Translations under genes and position numbers: made by a program | In this document: piece after piece, positions 29,667-31,462 of the stretch | Numbering within the stretch: position 1 is the first letter of the stretch | Layout: the number at the start of each line of letters is the position of its first letter | Virus record (IMG/VR): IMGVR_UViG_3300035670_011780 | Location: 1 to 31,462 of that record | Source: a virus | Strand: one strand, 5' to 3' | Length of the DNA stretch: 31,462 bases | Notes under the pieces: model-generated | Databases searched by the model: none | What the model saw: the letters and a program-made list of their open reading frames with translations, nothing else | What the model was told of the DNA's origin: nothing

Positions 29667-29803
29667 AAATAGGACGTTACGAACAATCATACGAATTTTT
29701 TGTTTTACCTTGTATTAAGTTTACTTACAATAAAATATTATTTGGTTTTTATTGTGTAGATTTTATTTGGGGTAAATGGGGTTTTAGTATTCAATGGAAA
29801 TGA
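29663..29803 (+). CDS. Small hypothetical protein (46 aa)
   Basis: A 46-residue aromatic-rich protein (F-F-V-L-P-C-I-K-F-T-Y, F-G-F-Y-C-V-D-F-I-W-G-K-W-G-F). It overlaps the previous stop and the next start by 4 nt each, a sign of a real, coupled gene. It may be a small beta-sheet peptide or a membrane-surface protein. Not recognised. Confidence 0.6.
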   Translation: MKIGRYEQSYEFFVLPCIKFTYNKILFGFYCVDFIWGKWGFSIQWK

Positions 29804-30006
29804 AAAACGAAGATCTACTCACTAAAGAATATTACCATGAAATGACTGATCGTCTTCATGTAGTTAGTTGTATGATTAATGATCACTTAATACAACACCC
29901 AGTAAATAAATTAGATAAAGAAGTATCTCAACCAATTGAACAAGCACTAAATTTAATTTACGAAGCCTACCAAATTTCAGGCAAAAAATTATTTGAACAT
30001 GAATAA
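29800..30006 (+). CDS. Small hypothetical protein (68 aa)
   Basis: A 68-residue helical, acidic protein (Y-H-E-M-T-D-R-L-H-V-V-S-C-M-I, V-S-Q-P-I-E-Q-A-L-N-L-I-Y-E-A-Y-Q). I start it at ATG 29800 because it gives the ATGA overlap seen elsewhere; an in-frame ATG at 29794 is the alternative. Its end overlaps thyA by 8 nt. No family recognised. Confidence 0.6.
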   Translation: MKNEDLLTKEYYHEMTDRLHVVSCMINDHLIQHPVNKLDKEVSQPIEQALNLIYEAYQISGKKLFEHE

Positions 30007-31057
30007 TCTAGATAAACAATATCAAGCATTACTTAAAGACATACTTTCGTATGGTGTAGAGAAAAATGACCGAACAGGTACAGGAACTAAATCTATATTT
30101 GGTTATATGATTCATCACAATATGAAAGATGGGTTTCCGTTGCTGACTACTAAAAAAGTACCATTTAAAACAATGGCTACTGAGTTAATGTGGTTTTTGA
30201 TGGGCGATACAAATATTAAATATTTGGTTAATAATAATTGCCACATTTGGGATGGTGATGCTTATAAGAACTATTTGAAATGGGCAGGAAACAATCCTTT
30301 AACTATTGAAGAGTTTATTGAGAAGATTAAAACAGATTCTGATTTTGCTGGCGTATATGGTGAATTAGGTCCTGTGTATGGTGCACAATGGAGAGGCTGG
30401 TTCAAACCTGAGTATGTAATGAACAATGATTTTGAGACTACTCTACAACCAGTTGAAATAGACCAAATCCAAACCCTAATCAACGACCTTAAAACAAACC
30501 CAGACTCAAGACGATTAATGGTCAATGCTTGGAATGTAGGTGAATTAGACCAAATGGTTTTACCACCTTGTCATTATGGATTTCAAGTTTATACTCGTGA
30601 GTTGAGTTTAGATGAAAGATTAGATTTAATGAGAAAAAGAACTAGAGACGGAACTGTTGATTATGATAATAGACATCATGAGTTTTTGGATTTCCATAAT
30701 ATACCTAAACGAGCAATCTCATTAAGTTGGAATCAACGTTCGGTGGATGTATTCCTAGGTTTGCCGTTTAATATCGCTTCATACGGTCTATTACTTGAGA
30801 TGATTGCACGTGAAGTGAATATGGTGCCCGAACATTTGATTGGTCATCTAGGCGATACACATTTGTATTTGAATCATTTGGAGCAAGCTCAACAACAATT
30901 GGAACGTATTCCACGTGAATTACCTACATTAAAAATGAGTTCGGGTCATAATTTTAGAGCGGCACTTAATTGTAAAGCAGATGAAATTGACATGAATGAT
31001 TTTATGTTAGTAGGATATAATCCACACCCAACAATCAAAGCACCTTTATCAAATTAA
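29999..31057 (+). CDS. thyA: Thymidylate synthase ThyA
   Basis: Thymidylate synthase makes dTMP from dUMP using methylene-tetrahydrofolate, feeding phage DNA synthesis. The protein has 352 residues against 264 in E. coli. Key sites are R25 (D-R-T-G-T-G-T), W-F-L-x-G-D-T-N, Y-G-x-Q-W-R near 127-132, the R171-R172 pair, the catalytic Cys191 in L-P-P-C-H, Q-R-S-x-D (246-250), N258, and H288-L-Y290. An insert of about 40 residues after the active-site Cys (about 200-241, with charged E-R-L-D-L-M-R-K-R and H-H-E-F-L segments) explains much of the extra length; related inserts occur in some other bacterial and phage ThyAs. The start is ATG 29999; an in-frame TTG two codons upstream is unlikely. Confidence 0.97.
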   Translation: MNNLDKQYQALLKDILSYGVEKNDRTGTGTKSIFGYMIHHNMKDGFPLLTTKKVPFKTMATELMWFLMGDTNIKYLVNNNCHIWDGDAYKNYLKWAGNNPLTIEEFIEKIKTDSDFAGVYGELGPVYGAQWRGWFKPEYVMNNDFETTLQPVEIDQIQTLINDLKTNPDSRRLMVNAWNVGELDQMVLPPCHYGFQVYTRELSLDERLDLMRKRTRDGTVDYDNRHHEFLDFHNIPKRAISLSWNQRSVDVFLGLPFNIASYGLLLEMIAREVNMVPEHLIGHLGDTHLYLNHLEQAQQQLERIPRELPTLKMSSGHNFRAALNCKADEIDMNDFMLVGYNPHPTIKAPLSN

Positions 31058-31060
31058 ACT

Positions 31061-31297
31061 ATGAATTATATTAATGTAGCTTATCACAAGGAGTATCAAC
31101 ATCCAATTGCTGCTTCACACAATTGGGGTGGTTTAATTGAGTTAATTTGTGAGTACTTTGGTTGCTCATATGATGGTAATATAAAATTTCACCCACATAA
31201 TACCAAATACCCAGATGAATATCAAGGATATTTTGAATATACAGATACAGATGGAGAATTACATACAGTAAAAGTGTATGAGGTAGACTTTAAATAA
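31061..31297 (+). CDS. Small hypothetical protein (78 aa)
   Basis: A 78-residue protein rich in His, Tyr and Asn (H-P-I-A-A-S-H-N-W-G-G-L, F-G-C-S-Y-D-G-N-I-K-F-H-P-H-N). The second half is beta-like (Y-Q-G-Y-F-E-Y-T-D-T-D-G-E-L-H-T-V-K-V-Y). It lies 3 nt after thyA and 1 nt before the Nudix gene. His/Cys residues might bind a metal, but no clear motif is present. Unknown function. Confidence 0.6.
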   Translation: MNYINVAYHKEYQHPIAASHNWGGLIELICEYFGCSYDGNIKFHPHNTKYPDEYQGYFEYTDTDGELHTVKVYEVDFK

Positions 31298-31298
31298 T

Positions 31299-31462
31299 AT
31301 GAAAGTAGTAGCAGGTATTGCAGAAAAAGATGGTAAACTATTGATGTTTCACTCATCTAAACATAATTTATGGGAATTTCCTGGAGGTAAAGTTGAAGAA
31401 GGTGAAACAGATGTAGACGCTTTAAGACGTGAATGGAGAGAAGAACTAGACTGTGAAATAAT
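31299..31462 (+). CDS. Nudix hydrolase, N-terminal part (MutT-like)
   Basis: The first 54 codons of a gene that runs off the right edge. It contains the Nudix box G-x5-E-x7-R-E-x2-E-E-L (G-K-V-E-E-G-E then R-R-E-W-R-E-E-L), the Mg-binding helix of enzymes that hydrolyse nucleoside diphosphates linked to another moiety. The N-W-E-F-P-G-G lead-in (here L-W-E-F-P-G-G) is typical of MutT-like members, which clear oxidised nucleotides or dNTP analogues. Being next to thyA it may act in nucleotide-pool control. The C-terminus, needed for substrate prediction, is missing. Confidence 0.88.
   Translation, partial: MKVVAGIAEKDGKLLMFHSSKHNLWEFPGGKVEEGETDVDALRREWREELDCEI

Overview
The window looks like part of a large, AT-rich, T4-related tailed phage of a Bacteroidota (Flavobacteria-like) host. 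It is packed with genes, all on the + strand, mostly joined by 1-30 nt gaps or ATGA-type overlaps. The phage reading rests on a T4-type clamp loader split into a gp44-like AAA+ subunit and a gp62-like partner, thymidylate synthase, a stand-alone PD-(D/E)XK nuclease, HNH and zinc-finger proteins, and many tiny genes of the kind T4-like phages carry. The host reading rests on promoters of the form TTTGG-N19-TATATTTA, close to the Bacteroidota -33 TTTG / -7 TAnnTTTG consensus, and on start codons in a TAAGTTATG or AAAGGTTATG context instead of strong Shine-Dalgarno sites. No structural genes lie in the window, so virion type is inferred only indirectly.

Region 1 (1-5482) is the chaperonin and replication block: the end of groES, a complete groEL, two small unknowns, the gp44-like clamp loader, two unknowns, gp62, a small unknown, a DUF1599-type protein and a RecB/Cas4-like nuclease with four cysteines.

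Region 2 (5525-18832) starts with a small RHH-like protein behind a possible promoter and continues as a compact cassette of about 13 kb for making and attaching sugars. It has two GT4-type glycosyltransferases, at least four GT-A-like proteins, a PLP-fold enzyme with the active-site lysine replaced by histidine as in ColD/RfbH 3-dehydratases, three NAD(P) sugar-nucleotide dehydrogenase/epimerase-type proteins (one close to GDP-fucose or GDP-colitose synthases), an RmlC-type epimerase, an HldE-like sugar kinase and two methyltransferases. The phage seems able to build at least part of a deoxysugar pathway and transfer the product to an unknown acceptor (virion protein, DNA, or host surface glycan).

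Region 3 (18833-26806) is an accessory region of short genes, broken into small units by seven similar promoters, some with hairpins in or over the -33/-7 spacer. It carries a DksA/TraR-like zinc finger, an HTH protein with a degenerate HNH finger, a membrane-anchored glucosaminidase, an FkbM methyltransferase, a SWIM-finger protein overlapping an HNH nuclease, a minimal Smr protein and several unknowns.

Region 4 (26807-31462) holds two more GT-A-like proteins, small unknowns including a two-TM protein, thymidylate synthase, and the start of a Nudix hydrolase cut by the window edge. No tRNA, rRNA, CRISPR array, IS element or attachment site was recognised, and no gene-free stretch exceeds 300 bases.
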